In this document: in pieces, positions 25,840-34,832 of the stretch
How positions within the stretch are numbered: position 1 is the stretch's first letter
Layout of the letters: the number at the start of each line of letters is the position of its first letter
Notes under the pieces: generated by a model
What the model was told of the DNA's origin: nothing
The model's database searches: none
Seen by the model: only the letters and a program-made list of their open reading frames with translations
Translations under genes and position numbers: made by a program
Assembly: GCF_900104395.1 (NCBI RefSeq)
Contig: NZ_FMXX01000006.1
Direction: 5' to 3' (one strand)
From: Fusobacterium_C necrophorum
GTDB taxonomy: Bacteria; Fusobacteriota; Fusobacteriia; Fusobacteriales; Fusobacteriaceae
DNA: 64,000 bases

Positions 25840-27342
25840 TTATTTTTGATATAAGTCCGCATTCACAATATAGTAATCTCCGGAATATGGTTTGTAATCT
25901 TTCAATCGTTCCGACAATGCCACATTCCATTCAGGATCCACCAAATACAGTATCGGCAAATCTTGAGAAAGAATCTTTTGAATTTGCTTTGCAATAGCTA
26001 TGGATTCCTCTCCAAACTCTAAACTTCCCATTTTATCAAGTAAAGCATCCACTTCGGAAGAAGAATATTGCATTGGATTCTTGGATCCTCCGGTTCTGAA
26101 AAATTGATTTAAAAAATAGGAAGGATCTCCTGTTGGAGCCGAATGTTGAGCATATAAAGAAAGATCGAATGTTCCTTTTGCCAACTCCGTGTCAATGCTG
26201 TCCACAATAGAAGTTTTGGCTTCAATTCCCAGTTCTTTCAATTGAGAAAGCATCACCTGCATAATCGTTTTCAAGTCCGGTCGACTGTTATAAGTCAATA
26301 AGCGTAGGCTCAATCTTTTTCCGGCTTTTTCTCGGACTCCCTCTTGATTGAGTGTCCAACCCGCTTCTTCCAAATATTTTTTTGCTTTTTCCAAATTATA
26401 TTCTAAAGAAACCTCTCCGGCAAATGAAAAATAGTTCGCAAAAGCTCCGCTTGCCACTCTTCCTCCTTTTAAAGCCTTAATATAATCTTCTCTATTAAGT
26501 CCCAAATTGATGGCTTCTCTTACCAATTTATCCGATAAAAATTCGGATTTTGTATTGATAAGTCCAAAATATTGATATCCTGCATCTATTGTTTCAACTA
26601 TTTTTCCTGCTTTTCTTAACTCTTCCGCAATTTCCGGTGTAATCCCGAAAGCCATATCCAACTCTCCGGCTTCATATGCCAACTTCATGGAAGAAATATC
26701 TTGAAAGGCCTTGATAATCACCCTTCCTCTCTTTTCATGATTTTCATAATATTCATTGGGAATTAAGGTTAAACTGGAACCGGCTTCCATTTCTTCTATT
26801 ACATAGGGACCTGTAAATACATATCCCGCTGTTGTTTCTTTAAATAAAATATTGGTCCATTCTGTCAAAAGAGCTTTCAAATTTTGCGTTTCTCTTTCCA
26901 GCACGGCTTTTACCAAATAGTCTCCTTCTTTTGTAAATACAACCTTTCCCGCTGTCGCATTGGATAAAGGATTTTTCTCCATAATCGTATTCATCGCCCA
27001 AACAAAAGCATCCGCGTCCACAGGACTTCCATCTGAAAATTTCACTCCCTCTTTCAAAGTCAATTCCCAGCTAAGAGCATCCAACTTTTTTAACTCTTTG
27101 ACATATCGAGATACCAAATTTCCCTCTCTATCCAAAGAAAATACCGTTTCACTCAAACCATGAGTTGTTAAAGACCATGGAGTTCCTCCTTCTGTAGGTT
27201 CTACCGCCTGAATGACAAAAGTCTGCCCGATAACAATCGGTTTTTGTTCTTCATTTGATATAGCAGCTTCTTTTTTTCCGCAAGCAATGAACAAGAATAA
27301 TCCTAATATTAAGATTACTATTGATTTCAATATTCGTTTCAT
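25840..27342 (-). CDS. Peptide/nickel ABC importer, substrate-binding lipoprotein
   Basis: SBP family 5 lipoprotein of about 500 residues that captures substrate in the periplasm. The signal peptide MKRILKSIV ends in the lipobox LFIAC, giving a lipid-modified Cys followed by GKKEAA. The body shows family features such as WELTLKEGVKFSDGSPVDADAFVWA (mid-domain, abbreviated here). The start is ATG 27342: an upstream ATG at 27378 lies at or before the predicted transcription start. It is first in the operon, separated from the permeases by a hairpin. Substrate (peptide, nickel-chelate or other) cannot be told from sequence. Confidence 0.92.
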   Translation of the reverse strand: MKRILKSIVILILGLFLFIACGKKEAAISNEEQKPIVIGQTFVIQAVEPTEGGTPWSLTTHGLSETVFSLDREGNLVSRYVKELKKLDALSWELTLKEGVKFSDGSPVDADAFVWAMNTIMEKNPLSNATAGKVVFTKEGDYLVKAVLERETQNLKALLTEWTNILFKETTAGYVFTGPYVIEEMEAGSSLTLIPNEYYENHEKRGRVIIKAFQDISSMKLAYEAGELDMAFGITPEIAEELRKAGKIVETIDAGYQYFGLINTKSEFLSDKLVREAINLGLNREDYIKALKGGRVASGAFANYFSFAGEVSLEYNLEKAKKYLEEAGWTLNQEGVREKAGKRLSLRLLTYNSRPDLKTIMQVMLSQLKELGIEAKTSIVDSIDTELAKGTFDLSLYAQHSAPTGDPSYFLNQFFRTGGSKNPMQYSSSEVDALLDKMGSLEFGEESIAIAKQIQKILSQDLPILYLVDPEWNVALSERLKDYKPYSGDYYIVNADLYQK

Positions 27343-27376
27343 ATTATTTCTATACTCTCCTTTACTATTTTTATTC

Positions 27377-27405
27377 ATTCTATCATTTTTCCTTCTTTTT
27401 TCTAA
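27377..27405 (-). promoter_or_regulatory. Promoter of the first ABC importer operon
   Basis: Minus strand TTAGAA, 17-bp spacer, TAGAAT (27377-27382) with TG before the -10. The transcription start would be near 27370. Confidence 0.45.
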
Positions 27406-27585
27406 GATTTATATCAATACAATCTAAAAAATAAATAATCTTCTAAAAAAATTGAATTTTTTTCATAATTTTTTTCATGAATAAGTTTAATCGTATTATT
27501 TTAAGACATAAATAATTTTCTCATAAGCAATAGTTTCCTCTTCTCTATCAATGAACAAAACATAGCTATCTTTTTCTCTGAACTT

Positions 27586-27605
27586 CTCACGGCTGAAGTC
27601 GTGAG
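27586..27605. mobile_element. Remnant end of an IS200/IS605-type element
   Basis: An 8-bp hairpin with a 4-base loop: CTCACGGC pairs with GTCGTGAG. It is followed by TGTTCC. This short hairpin is the hallmark near the end of IS200/IS605 (tnpB-type) elements. No transposase or TnpB reading frame remains nearby, so it is a remnant in the 332-bp gap between gatB and the ABC operon. Confidence 0.55.
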
Positions 27606-27628
27606 TGTTCCGGCATAATTCACAAAAA

Positions 27629-27658
27629 TAGAGATGGATACTTTCGTAGCCATCTCTA
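27629..27658 (-). terminator. Terminator of the mreB-gatCAB operon
   Basis: 9-bp arms TAGAGATGG / CCATCTCTA (27629-27637, 27650-27658), with an inner TAC-GAAA-GTA stem, followed on the minus strand by TTTTT (27628-27624). It lies 17 bp past the gatB stop codon. Confidence 0.9.
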
Positions 27659-27674
27659 TCAAGTACAATTTTTT

Positions 27675-29117
27675 CTATAATCTTTCCAACATTAATTTAG
27701 TTACCAATTCCGGATTTGCCTTCCCTTTGGACAACTTCATCACTTGTCCCATTAAGCCTTTCAACACCCTCGGTTTTCTTCCTTCGTCGGAATTTCTATA
27801 ATCTTCCACCATTTTTTCATTTTGTTTCAACACTTCTTCGACCATGGCAAGGATGGCTCCCTCATCAGAAACCTGCAACAATCCTTTTTCTTTCACAATA
27901 ATTTCAGGATCTCGATTGTCCGTCAAAGAAAGGGCAAAGACTTCTTTCGCTATCTTGCTGGAAATAGTTTTGGCATCAATGAGAAGAATGATTTTTCCAA
28001 GATTTTCTGCAGAAATCTCAAAATGTTCGATTTCTTTTCCCGTTTCTTTTAAATGTCGCAACACTTCCGTCATAATCCAGTTGGAACTGGATTTTGGATT
28101 TTTCGAAACTTCCACAACTTTTTCAAAATAATCCGCCAATTCCATTTCTTCCGTCAATACCTGAGCATCGTAGTCCGGCAATTCATAATCTTTTGTAAAT
28201 CGAAGTAATTTTTCCGCCTTGGATTCCGGCATCATAGCTTGAATTTCCTCAATTCTACTTTGAGGAATGTATAATTGCAATAAATCCGGTTCATGAAAAT
28301 ATCGATAATCCATTGCTTCCTCTTTTGATCTCATTACACGGGTAATTTGTGCTTCATCGTCCCACAATCTTGTTTCTTGGTCAATAGTCCCACCCTGCTC
28401 TATGGTTTCAATTTGACGACCGATTTCATAGTCAATGGCTCTGGCAACCGCTTTAAAAGAATTTAAGTTTTTGACTTCCACTCTTGTTCCAAATTTTGCC
28501 GCTCCCTTTTCCATGACGGATATGTTCGCATCACAACGAAGAGAACCCAATTCCATAGAAACATCACTCACTCCGGTGTATTTAATAACACTTTTTAGAG
28601 TATTCAAATACTCATAGGCTTCTTCCGAACTTCGCATATCCGGTTCCGAAATGATTTCTATCAAAGGAATGGAAGCTCTATTGTAGTTCATAAAAGATTC
28701 ATGAGCCGCATGAATGGATTTTGCCGTATCTTCTTCAATTTGAATTTTGGTAATTCCCACCCGAACTTCTCTTCCGGAATTTAAAGTAAAATCCAAATAT
28801 CCCTTTTCGGCATAAGATTTTTCAAACTGTGTAATTTGATAATTTTTAGGGGCATCCGGATAAAAATAATTTTTTCGATCAAATGCACTGTGATGATTGA
28901 TGTTACAATTTAATGCTAAAGCAGCTTTCACTGCATATTCCACTACTTTTTTATTTAATTTCGGTAAGGTTCCCGGATGTCCCAGACAAATCGGACAGGT
29001 ATGGGTATTCATCCCCTCTCCGTCATAATCCGCCTTACATCCACACCAAACCTTTGTTCCTGTCTTCAATTGAAGATGAACCTCCAATCCGATGACAGAC
29101 TCCCATTCTCTTGCCAT
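27675..29117 (-). CDS. gatB: Aspartyl/glutamyl-tRNA amidotransferase subunit B
   Basis: Binds mischarged Glu-tRNA(Gln) or Asp-tRNA(Asn) and activates the acyl group for amidation within the GatCAB complex. The N-terminal WESVIGLEVHLQL and the cysteines of the zinc site (VWCGCKADY; HTCPICLGHPG) are visible. The C-terminal YqeY-like tail domain is present. Length is 480 residues, as expected. It is last in the operon, 15 bp after gatA. Its presence implies the organism makes Gln-tRNA or Asn-tRNA by the indirect route. Confidence 0.97.
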   Translation of the reverse strand: MAREWESVIGLEVHLQLKTGTKVWCGCKADYDGEGMNTHTCPICLGHPGTLPKLNKKVVEYAVKAALALNCNINHHSAFDRKNYFYPDAPKNYQITQFEKSYAEKGYLDFTLNSGREVRVGITKIQIEEDTAKSIHAAHESFMNYNRASIPLIEIISEPDMRSSEEAYEYLNTLKSVIKYTGVSDVSMELGSLRCDANISVMEKGAAKFGTRVEVKNLNSFKAVARAIDYEIGRQIETIEQGGTIDQETRLWDDEAQITRVMRSKEEAMDYRYFHEPDLLQLYIPQSRIEEIQAMMPESKAEKLLRFTKDYELPDYDAQVLTEEMELADYFEKVVEVSKNPKSSSNWIMTEVLRHLKETGKEIEHFEISAENLGKIILLIDAKTISSKIAKEVFALSLTDNRDPEIIVKEKGLLQVSDEGAILAMVEEVLKQNEKMVEDYRNSDEGRKPRVLKGLMGQVMKLSKGKANPELVTKLMLERL

Positions 29118-29132
29118 AGTCTTCTCTCCTTA

Positions 29133-30590
29133 CTAATCTAAAATAGGTAATTTCCAATCTCCTCTCGCCTTTTCAAAAGCACTTCCCACTTGGAGTAATT
29201 CCCCCTCATGGAAGGCTTTTCCCAAAAATTGAATTCCCACGGGAAGCCCTCCCGTCATCCCTGCCGGAACGGATAGTCCCGGAATTCCTGCCAAGTTCGC
29301 CGGAATTGTAAAAATATCTTCTAAATACAATTCAATTGGAGTTTTTTGTTCCGATAATTGAAAGGCAGTGCTTGGAGCCACCGGTGTCACGATGACATCA
29401 ACAGTCTCAAAGGCTTTGATAAAATCTTCCTGTATCAAACGTCGAACCCTTTGCGCTTTTTTAAAATAGGCATCATAGAATCCTGCACTCAATACATAGG
29501 TTCCTATCATAATTCTTCGTTTTACTTCATCTCCGAAACCTTCCGTTCTCGAATTGACATACAATTCTTCTATATTGGAAGAGTTTTCACTTCTATATCC
29601 ATAACGAACTCCGTCAAAACGAGCCAAGTTGGAACTTGCTTCCGCAGGAGCCAATACATAATAAGTGGGCACGGCATATTTTGTATGCGGTAAGGAAATA
29701 TCCACAATCTCCGCCCCCAAAGCTCGTAAGCTGTCGATCGCTTTCAAAATAATTTCCTTGACTTCTTCTCGAATGCCTTCAATAAAATATTCCTTAGGAA
29801 CTCCTATCTTCATCCCTCGGATATCTTTTCCCAAGAAAGAAGTATAATCAGGTACTTCCACTTCTTCCACCGTTGCATCATAGTCGTCACTTCCTGCCAA
29901 AACATTCATCGCGTAAGCAATATCCTCCACATTTTTCGCCAAAGGTCCAATTTGATCCAAAGAAGAGGCAAAGGCCATCAAACCGTATCGGGATACTCTC
30001 CCATAAGTCGGTTTCAATCCGACCACTCCACAAAAAGAAGCCGGCTGTCGAATACTTCCTCCCGTATCGGAGCCTAAAGATAGAGGTACTTGTTGTGCCG
30101 CTATCGAAGAAGCGGCTCCTCCGCTGCTCCCTCCCGGAACTCTTGTTATATCATAAGGGTTGGCAGTCATTTTGTAATAGGAAGTTTTTGTCGTCCCTCC
30201 CATTGCAAATTCATCCATATTCGTGGAACCTACAAGCAGAGCATCGGCTTCTTTTAGTTTTGCTACAACCGTTGCATCATAGATTCCTTCATAATTTTCT
30301 AAAATTTTAGAAGCTGCGGTTGATTTTTCTCCCTGAAATACCATATTATCTTTGATAGCAACCACCACTCCGGCAAGACTTCCCAGAGTCTTTCCGGCAG
30401 CTCTTTTTTCATCTAATTTTTTTGCTTCCTCGAAAACTTTTTCCTTTCGTAAGGAAACAAAACTGTTGATTTTTTGCTCCACCGCCTCAATTCTTTGAAA
30501 AAAGGCTTCTACAATTTCCACTGCACTGTATTCTCCGCTCAGAAAACTTTGATGCAGTTCTTTGGCTGTCATTTCATATATTTTCTTCAA
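29133..30590 (-). CDS. gatA: Aspartyl/glutamyl-tRNA amidotransferase subunit A
   Basis: Amidase-signature enzyme that releases ammonia from glutamine for GatB. The Ser-cisSer-Lys triad is visible: Lys80 (VVAIKDN), cis-Ser155 (PGGSSGG) and nucleophile Ser179 (SDTGGSIRQP). Length is 485 residues. The start appears to be TTG at 30590, eight bases after GGGGGG, giving MKKIYEMTAKEL. ATG 30572 is a possible alternative but lacks a ribosome site. It begins 14 bp after gatC, consistent with equal production of subunits. Confidence 0.96.
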   Translation of the reverse strand: MKKIYEMTAKELHQSFLSGEYSAVEIVEAFFQRIEAVEQKINSFVSLRKEKVFEEAKKLDEKRAAGKTLGSLAGVVVAIKDNMVFQGEKSTAASKILENYEGIYDATVVAKLKEADALLVGSTNMDEFAMGGTTKTSYYKMTANPYDITRVPGGSSGGAASSIAAQQVPLSLGSDTGGSIRQPASFCGVVGLKPTYGRVSRYGLMAFASSLDQIGPLAKNVEDIAYAMNVLAGSDDYDATVEEVEVPDYTSFLGKDIRGMKIGVPKEYFIEGIREEVKEIILKAIDSLRALGAEIVDISLPHTKYAVPTYYVLAPAEASSNLARFDGVRYGYRSENSSNIEELYVNSRTEGFGDEVKRRIMIGTYVLSAGFYDAYFKKAQRVRRLIQEDFIKAFETVDVIVTPVAPSTAFQLSEQKTPIELYLEDIFTIPANLAGIPGLSVPAGMTGGLPVGIQFLGKAFHEGELLQVGSAFEKARGDWKLPILD

Positions 30591-30604
30591 GCCTACTTCC
30601 CCCC

Positions 30605-30898
30605 TTATTCTTCCCCAACAACTCTTGGAACAATGATTGCTCCGTCTTCTGCATTCGGTGTATTTCGTAATACTTCTTCCACCTTCAAAGAAGCTCTCAC
30701 CTCATCCTCTCGAAAATGATTCTGTGCTTCGTGTACATAAATTAGAGCTTCCACCTCTGTGGTATCCACCTCATTCAACATATCCACATAACCCAAAATA
30801 TCATTCAATTCCTCTCGAAATTTCTCTATTTTTTCCTCTGAAAATTTTAATTTTGCAAGTTTTGCTACTTTTAAAACTTCTTCTCTGCTCAAAGACAT
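30605..30898 (-). CDS. gatC: Aspartyl/glutamyl-tRNA amidotransferase subunit C
   Basis: Small subunit that wraps around GatA and GatB to stabilise the complex. The 97 residues have the normal pattern: N-terminal helices LSREEVLKVAKLAKLKFSEE (abbreviated) and LNDILGYVDML, then a C-terminal RASLKVEEVLRNTP tail with DGAIIVPRVV. Gene order gatC-gatA-gatB is conserved in many bacteria. Confidence 0.95.
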   Translation of the reverse strand: MSLSREEVLKVAKLAKLKFSEEKIEKFREELNDILGYVDMLNEVDTTEVEALIYVHEAQNHFREDEVRASLKVEEVLRNTPNAEDGAIIVPRVVGEE

Positions 30899-30911
30899 TT
30901 CCTTCCTCCTT

Positions 30912-31631
30912 CTATGATAAAGAATATAAATATTCTATCTCTTTTTGTTCCAATGCTCTATACTCTCCTAAACTCAGTCCGTCCAAGGAAAGTTTTCCAA
31001 TTTTCGTTCGACGTAACCGATACACTCGGCTTCCCACAGCTTCCACCATACGTCGAATCTGTCGGTTTTTTCCCTCTCGGATCGAAATTTCAAAAAAAGT
31101 ATTTCCTTTTTCATACTTCACCTTCGCAATGAGGGCTGCTAGAGTTTTCCCCTCTTCCAGTTCTACTCCCTCTTCCAAAGTTTTCAACTGCTCCTTTGTT
31201 AAATGTCCCTTTGCCAGAACTTCATAACTTTTAAAAATTTCCGCTCTCGGATGCATCATTCGATTGAAAAGGTCTCCATCATTTGTCAATAAAATTAGAC
31301 CGCTGGTTCGGTAATCAAGTCTACCCACCGGAAAAATTCGATATGGACTGGGAACACAGTCCACAACCGTTCTACGTCCTCTACTGTCCTTGACTGCGGA
31401 AAGAACTTCTTCCTCTTTATACAAAAGATAGTATACTTTTTTTTCCTTTTTCTGCGAAACATTTTTTCCATTGACGACGATGTCATCTTCTTCACTCACT
31501 TTCTGCCCGGAAGTCGCTAAACTTCCATTGACTGAAATTCTTCCCTCTTCAATCCAAAGATCCACTTGCCTACGGGAAGCCACACCCTTGGAGGCTAAAA
31601 ATTTATTGATTCGAGTTTTGTTTTCTTCCAT
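30912..31631 (-). CDS. RluB/RsuA-type 16S or 23S rRNA pseudouridine synthase
   Basis: Converts a uridine in rRNA to pseudouridine. An N-terminal S4 RNA-binding domain (RINKFLASKGVASRR) precedes the catalytic domain with the motif GRLDYRTSGLILLTNDG, whose Asp is the catalytic residue. A late RQIRRM motif is typical of the RluB/RluE/RluF/RsuA group. The length is 239 residues from ATG 31631, preceded by AAGGAG. It overlaps the scpB 3' end by 29 bp. Linkage to scpB is common in Gram-positives and suggests RluB, but the target base is not provable here. Confidence 0.9.
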   Translation of the reverse strand: MEENKTRINKFLASKGVASRRQVDLWIEEGRISVNGSLATSGQKVSEEDDIVVNGKNVSQKKEKKVYYLLYKEEEVLSAVKDSRGRRTVVDCVPSPYRIFPVGRLDYRTSGLILLTNDGDLFNRMMHPRAEIFKSYEVLAKGHLTKEQLKTLEEGVELEEGKTLAALIAKVKYEKGNTFFEISIREGKNRQIRRMVEAVGSRVYRLRRTKIGKLSLDGLSLGEYRALEQKEIEYLYSLS

Positions 31632-32142
31632 CAAACGACTCCTTTATTTTTTCATATTCCGGCAGTTCTTCTAAGGAGGAGATTCCCATATAGCCTAAAA
31701 ATTTATTGCTTACCTCGTATAATTTCGGTCTTCCGATACTATCTCGATGACCACAAACCCGAACCAAGTTTCTCTCTTCCAAGGTCTGTACAATACGGTC
31801 CACTCCTACCCCACGAATTTTTTCTATTTCTCGTTTTGTAATCGGCTGTCGATAAGCAATAATGGAAAGAGTTTCCATAGCAGCAGCGGATAATTTTCTA
31901 GGCTTCACTTCCTGTTCAAAATATTGATGAATGACTTCCCCATTCTTAGGATTGGTCACAAGATATACCAAGTCGGCATTGATCTCCACACAAATTCCGC
32001 TATCCTTTCTATCTTCTTTCAATTCTTCTAAAATTTTCAACATGTCTTCCAGGGAAACTGAAAAAAATTTTGCCAAATCTTTAATTTTATTCTCATCTCC
32101 GCCCAGAAAAAGAATACTTTCCAATTCATCTTTCATTCCCAT
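31603..32142 (-). CDS. scpB: Segregation and condensation protein B
   Basis: Part of the SMC-ScpAB condensin that organises the chromosome. At 179 residues it has the two winged-helix domains expected. The second contains AMETLSIIAYRQPITK and IRGVGVDRIVQTL, which are the clearest ScpB motifs. ATG 32142 has AGGGAG at good distance and overlaps the preceding gene by 17 bp. scpA is not in this window. The usual scpA-scpB-rlu order is only partly kept. Confidence 0.93.
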   Translation of the reverse strand: MGMKDELESILFLGGDENKIKDLAKFFSVSLEDMLKILEELKEDRKDSGICVEINADLVYLVTNPKNGEVIHQYFEQEVKPRKLSAAAMETLSIIAYRQPITKREIEKIRGVGVDRIVQTLEERNLVRVCGHRDSIGRPKLYEVSNKFLGYMGISSLEELPEYEKIKESFDGRKQNSNQ

Positions 32143-33754
32143 GATATTGCTCCCTATTCCAATTCGCTAATAAATAATAATACATTGCCTGAGCGGATAA
32201 TTCCAATTCCTGTTTTTTCCACTGATACTGTAAGGGGTAACTCTCTAAAACAAAGTTCTGACTTTTCTCAATGTAGCTTTCCAAATGTTTCAATAATTGT
32301 TCCGCCTCCTGTAACATTCCCACTTCATAAAGCACAGAAACCATTTTTAAATTATGAAGCATATCCAGAGAGTTTTCTTTCCCATAGTGAAAAACTCCCA
32401 ATGTTTTATCATAATTTTTGTCATACCAGTTTTTCACTTCCGTTCTTTGCATAAAACTTGGAAGTAAGAAAACATACTCTATATTTTTCACATTGCTCTT
32501 TTCTAAAAAACTCCTATCCCGAAAAGCCCCCTGTTTTATAAAAGATTTCCGAATATAGGAATACAGTTTCTCTTTTCTTTCTTGAATAAATTCCCGCTCT
32601 TGTGCAAATTCCATTCTTTTTTCGAGCAAAGATAATAAACGATAATAGGAAGCGTACGCTTCCAAGGAATCTTCCACCGCAATCAATCTTCCGTCTTCCG
32701 TCATCTCGTCATACATAGACAAAATCTGAGGCGATAGACGTTTCTCCACCAAATTTTGATCAATCCGCTGTCTTGTTTTTTCCGCGTACAAGAAAGCATA
32801 ATAGAAATAGTACACGCTATCCAATTCTTTCTTTCGTAAATTCACGTCTTCCAAGATTCTTTGATGATTTTTTACCATACCGTACAAAGCTCGCAACAAT
32901 AGAAGTTGCTGCTTTTCCAAATAAGATATTTTCGCTTTTGCATAGGAAATAGAGCTGGGAATATAGACTCGAGAGGATAATAAGTCCAAAAGTTCCAAAT
33001 TTTTAGCAAGAATCTTGGAAGAACGCATCGTTTGATATTTTTGTTCTGAGGACAAGACTGCCGCTTTTTCCTCCCATTGTACTTCCTCAAAACTTTTCCA
33101 AGCCTGTGTTTCTTTTTGATAAAAATCAAATCGAAGAATTCCTCGTTCTTCTCCCTCTTTCATTTTATCAAACACATAATATAATCTATCTTCGCGAAAT
33201 TTTTTGGCAGAAGTTAAGATTTCTTCTAAATGAAAATCTCGGAGAGAAGAATTCTTGGACAAAAAAATAGAAAAATCCTTTCGATTGCTGCTCAATAAAA
33301 AATTTCGATACTCTAAGTCCTTTTCTCCTTCACTTCCTTGTAAGCGTAGATAATGATTTTCTTGTTGAGGAGAAATTTCTACAACAAAATATCCTTTTCT
33401 TTCTAAACTTCCTTCGAAAAAGCAGAAAAGTTGATGTTTTTTTTGGAAAGAGGGAAGAAAAGTAATCTGCCATTTTCCCTCAGGAAGTGCATAGGAAATT
33501 CTTAAGATATTTTCTCCTTCCTGTTCGATATTTTCTACACAGTTCTGTAAATCATAAACCCTTTCCTCTTCATCAATCCAATAAAATCGAATTCTCGAAA
33601 TATCCAAAGGATAGAGAGCATCTCCTCGCAAATAAGAAACTGCCTGTTCCTTGCTATCATAATAAAAAGTGACTTCTCCATTCGTCAAAAAATAATCTGC
33701 AAAAGCGAAGAAAGAAATATTGAAATATAGGATATATACAAGCCACTTTTTCAT
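32126..33754 (-). CDS. Secreted protein of unknown function in the mreB operon
   Basis: A 542-residue protein with a signal peptide (MKKWLVYILYFNISFFAFA, cleaved before DYF). I recognise no domain. The first third is beta-rich and resembles a carbohydrate-binding or beta-sandwich fold (SEGEKDLEYRNFLLSS). The remainder is helical and rich in Lys, Glu and Tyr, consistent with an alpha-helical repeat or glycosidase-like barrel. It lies between mreB (16 bp) and scpB (17-bp overlap) in an operon of cell-shape and housekeeping genes. A periplasmic role in envelope growth is inferred from position only. Confidence 0.8.
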   Translation of the reverse strand: MKKWLVYILYFNISFFAFADYFLTNGEVTFYYDSKEQAVSYLRGDALYPLDISRIRFYWIDEEERVYDLQNCVENIEQEGENILRISYALPEGKWQITFLPSFQKKHQLFCFFEGSLERKGYFVVEISPQQENHYLRLQGSEGEKDLEYRNFLLSSNRKDFSIFLSKNSSLRDFHLEEILTSAKKFREDRLYYVFDKMKEGEERGILRFDFYQKETQAWKSFEEVQWEEKAAVLSSEQKYQTMRSSKILAKNLELLDLLSSRVYIPSSISYAKAKISYLEKQQLLLLRALYGMVKNHQRILEDVNLRKKELDSVYYFYYAFLYAEKTRQRIDQNLVEKRLSPQILSMYDEMTEDGRLIAVEDSLEAYASYYRLLSLLEKRMEFAQEREFIQERKEKLYSYIRKSFIKQGAFRDRSFLEKSNVKNIEYVFLLPSFMQRTEVKNWYDKNYDKTLGVFHYGKENSLDMLHNLKMVSVLYEVGMLQEAEQLLKHLESYIEKSQNFVLESYPLQYQWKKQELELSAQAMYYYLLANWNREQYHGNER

Positions 33755-33770
33755 CTTAACCTCTTTTATT

Positions 33771-34817
33771 CTAATAATCTGTTTCGGTAGATATTAATAC
33801 AGATTTATAAATATTAAAATTCTTTAAAAGAATCGTGATTCCGTCAATGACAGCATTCAATGGATTTTCTACCGAAACCACTTTTAAATTTAAGTTTTCC
33901 GCCATTCTTTGGTCAATTCCTCGCAACAAAGCTCCCCCTCCGGTAATAAAGATTCCTCTTCTTCGAATGTCTGCCGCCAATTCCGGTGGAGTTTTTTCAA
34001 AAATTACCTTAATTTCTTCAATAATTTCCTGTACAGAAGCATTTAAGACAGGAATTAACTCAGAAGAATACACCTTGACATCTTTCGGTAAGCCATTCAA
34101 TAGGCTTCTTCCGCTGACATCAACGGACAAGTCTTCTTCCATTTCCATGACGGTTCCAATCGCTTTTTTGATATCTTCCGCAGTCTTTTCTCCAATCAAT
34201 AAATTGTGAGTTTGTCGAATATATTCAATAATATCTGCATCAAATTTATCTCCTGCTACTCGGAAAGAAGATTTACGAACCACTCCTCCTAAAGAAATCA
34301 CAGCAAGTTCCGCTGTTCCTCCTCCAATATCCACAATCATACTTCCTTCTGGTTCAAAGACATTGATTCCAATTCCAATGGCAGCTGCCATCGGTTCTTC
34401 CACCAAGAAAGCCTCCCTTGCTCCTGCTTCTCGTGTGACATCAATGACGGCTCTTTTTTCTACCTGTGTAATTCCTGCCGGAACGCAAATGATAACCCTC
34501 GGATTGTATAGTAATCGATTGGAAATTCTTCGATAAAAAGAATTCAACATTTTTTCTGTAATTTCATAGTCCGCAATAACTCCATTTTTTAATGGTCGAA
34601 TGGTTTCATAGGCTTGAGGAGTTCTCCCTATCATCAGTTTTGCTCTTTCTCCCACTTCATAAATTTCTTTCGTTTTGGACTGAATTGCCACAACAGAAGG
34701 TTCATTTAAAATAATCCCCTTATTTTTCACACAAATCAAAGTATTGGAGGTTCCTAAGTCGATTCCAATATCATCTGAAAACATTCCGAAAATTCTTCCC
34801 AAGTATTTTTTTAACAT
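33771..34817 (-). CDS. mreB: Rod-shape-determining protein MreB
   Basis: Actin-like filament protein that directs lateral cell-wall synthesis, on the inner face of the membrane. It has 348 residues with the phosphate-1 motif DIGIDLGTSNT, phosphate-2 VDIGGGTAELAV and adenosine motif ITGGGALLRGID. A short N-terminal amphipathic stretch (MLKKYLGRIFGMF) is the usual membrane anchor. The gene starts 15 bp after the membrane protein upstream. mreC, mreD and pbp2 are not adjacent, which departs from the common mre cluster. Confidence 0.96.
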   Translation of the reverse strand: MLKKYLGRIFGMFSDDIGIDLGTSNTLICVKNKGIILNEPSVVAIQSKTKEIYEVGERAKLMIGRTPQAYETIRPLKNGVIADYEITEKMLNSFYRRISNRLLYNPRVIICVPAGITQVEKRAVIDVTREAGAREAFLVEEPMAAAIGIGINVFEPEGSMIVDIGGGTAELAVISLGGVVRKSSFRVAGDKFDADIIEYIRQTHNLLIGEKTAEDIKKAIGTVMEMEEDLSVDVSGRSLLNGLPKDVKVYSSELIPVLNASVQEIIEEIKVIFEKTPPELAADIRRRGIFITGGGALLRGIDQRMAENLNLKVVSVENPLNAVIDGITILLKNFNIYKSVLISTETDY

Positions 34818-34832
34818 TTCTTCACTCCACCT

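Noticed and set aside
29873..30310. A 145-residue plus-strand frame inside gatA
   Set aside because: It is antisense to conserved gatA and has a Ser/Leu/His/Pro-rich composition typical of shadow frames.
30637..31227. A 196-residue plus-strand frame across gatC and the pseudouridine synthase
   Set aside because: It spans two real genes in antisense and has shadow-like composition.
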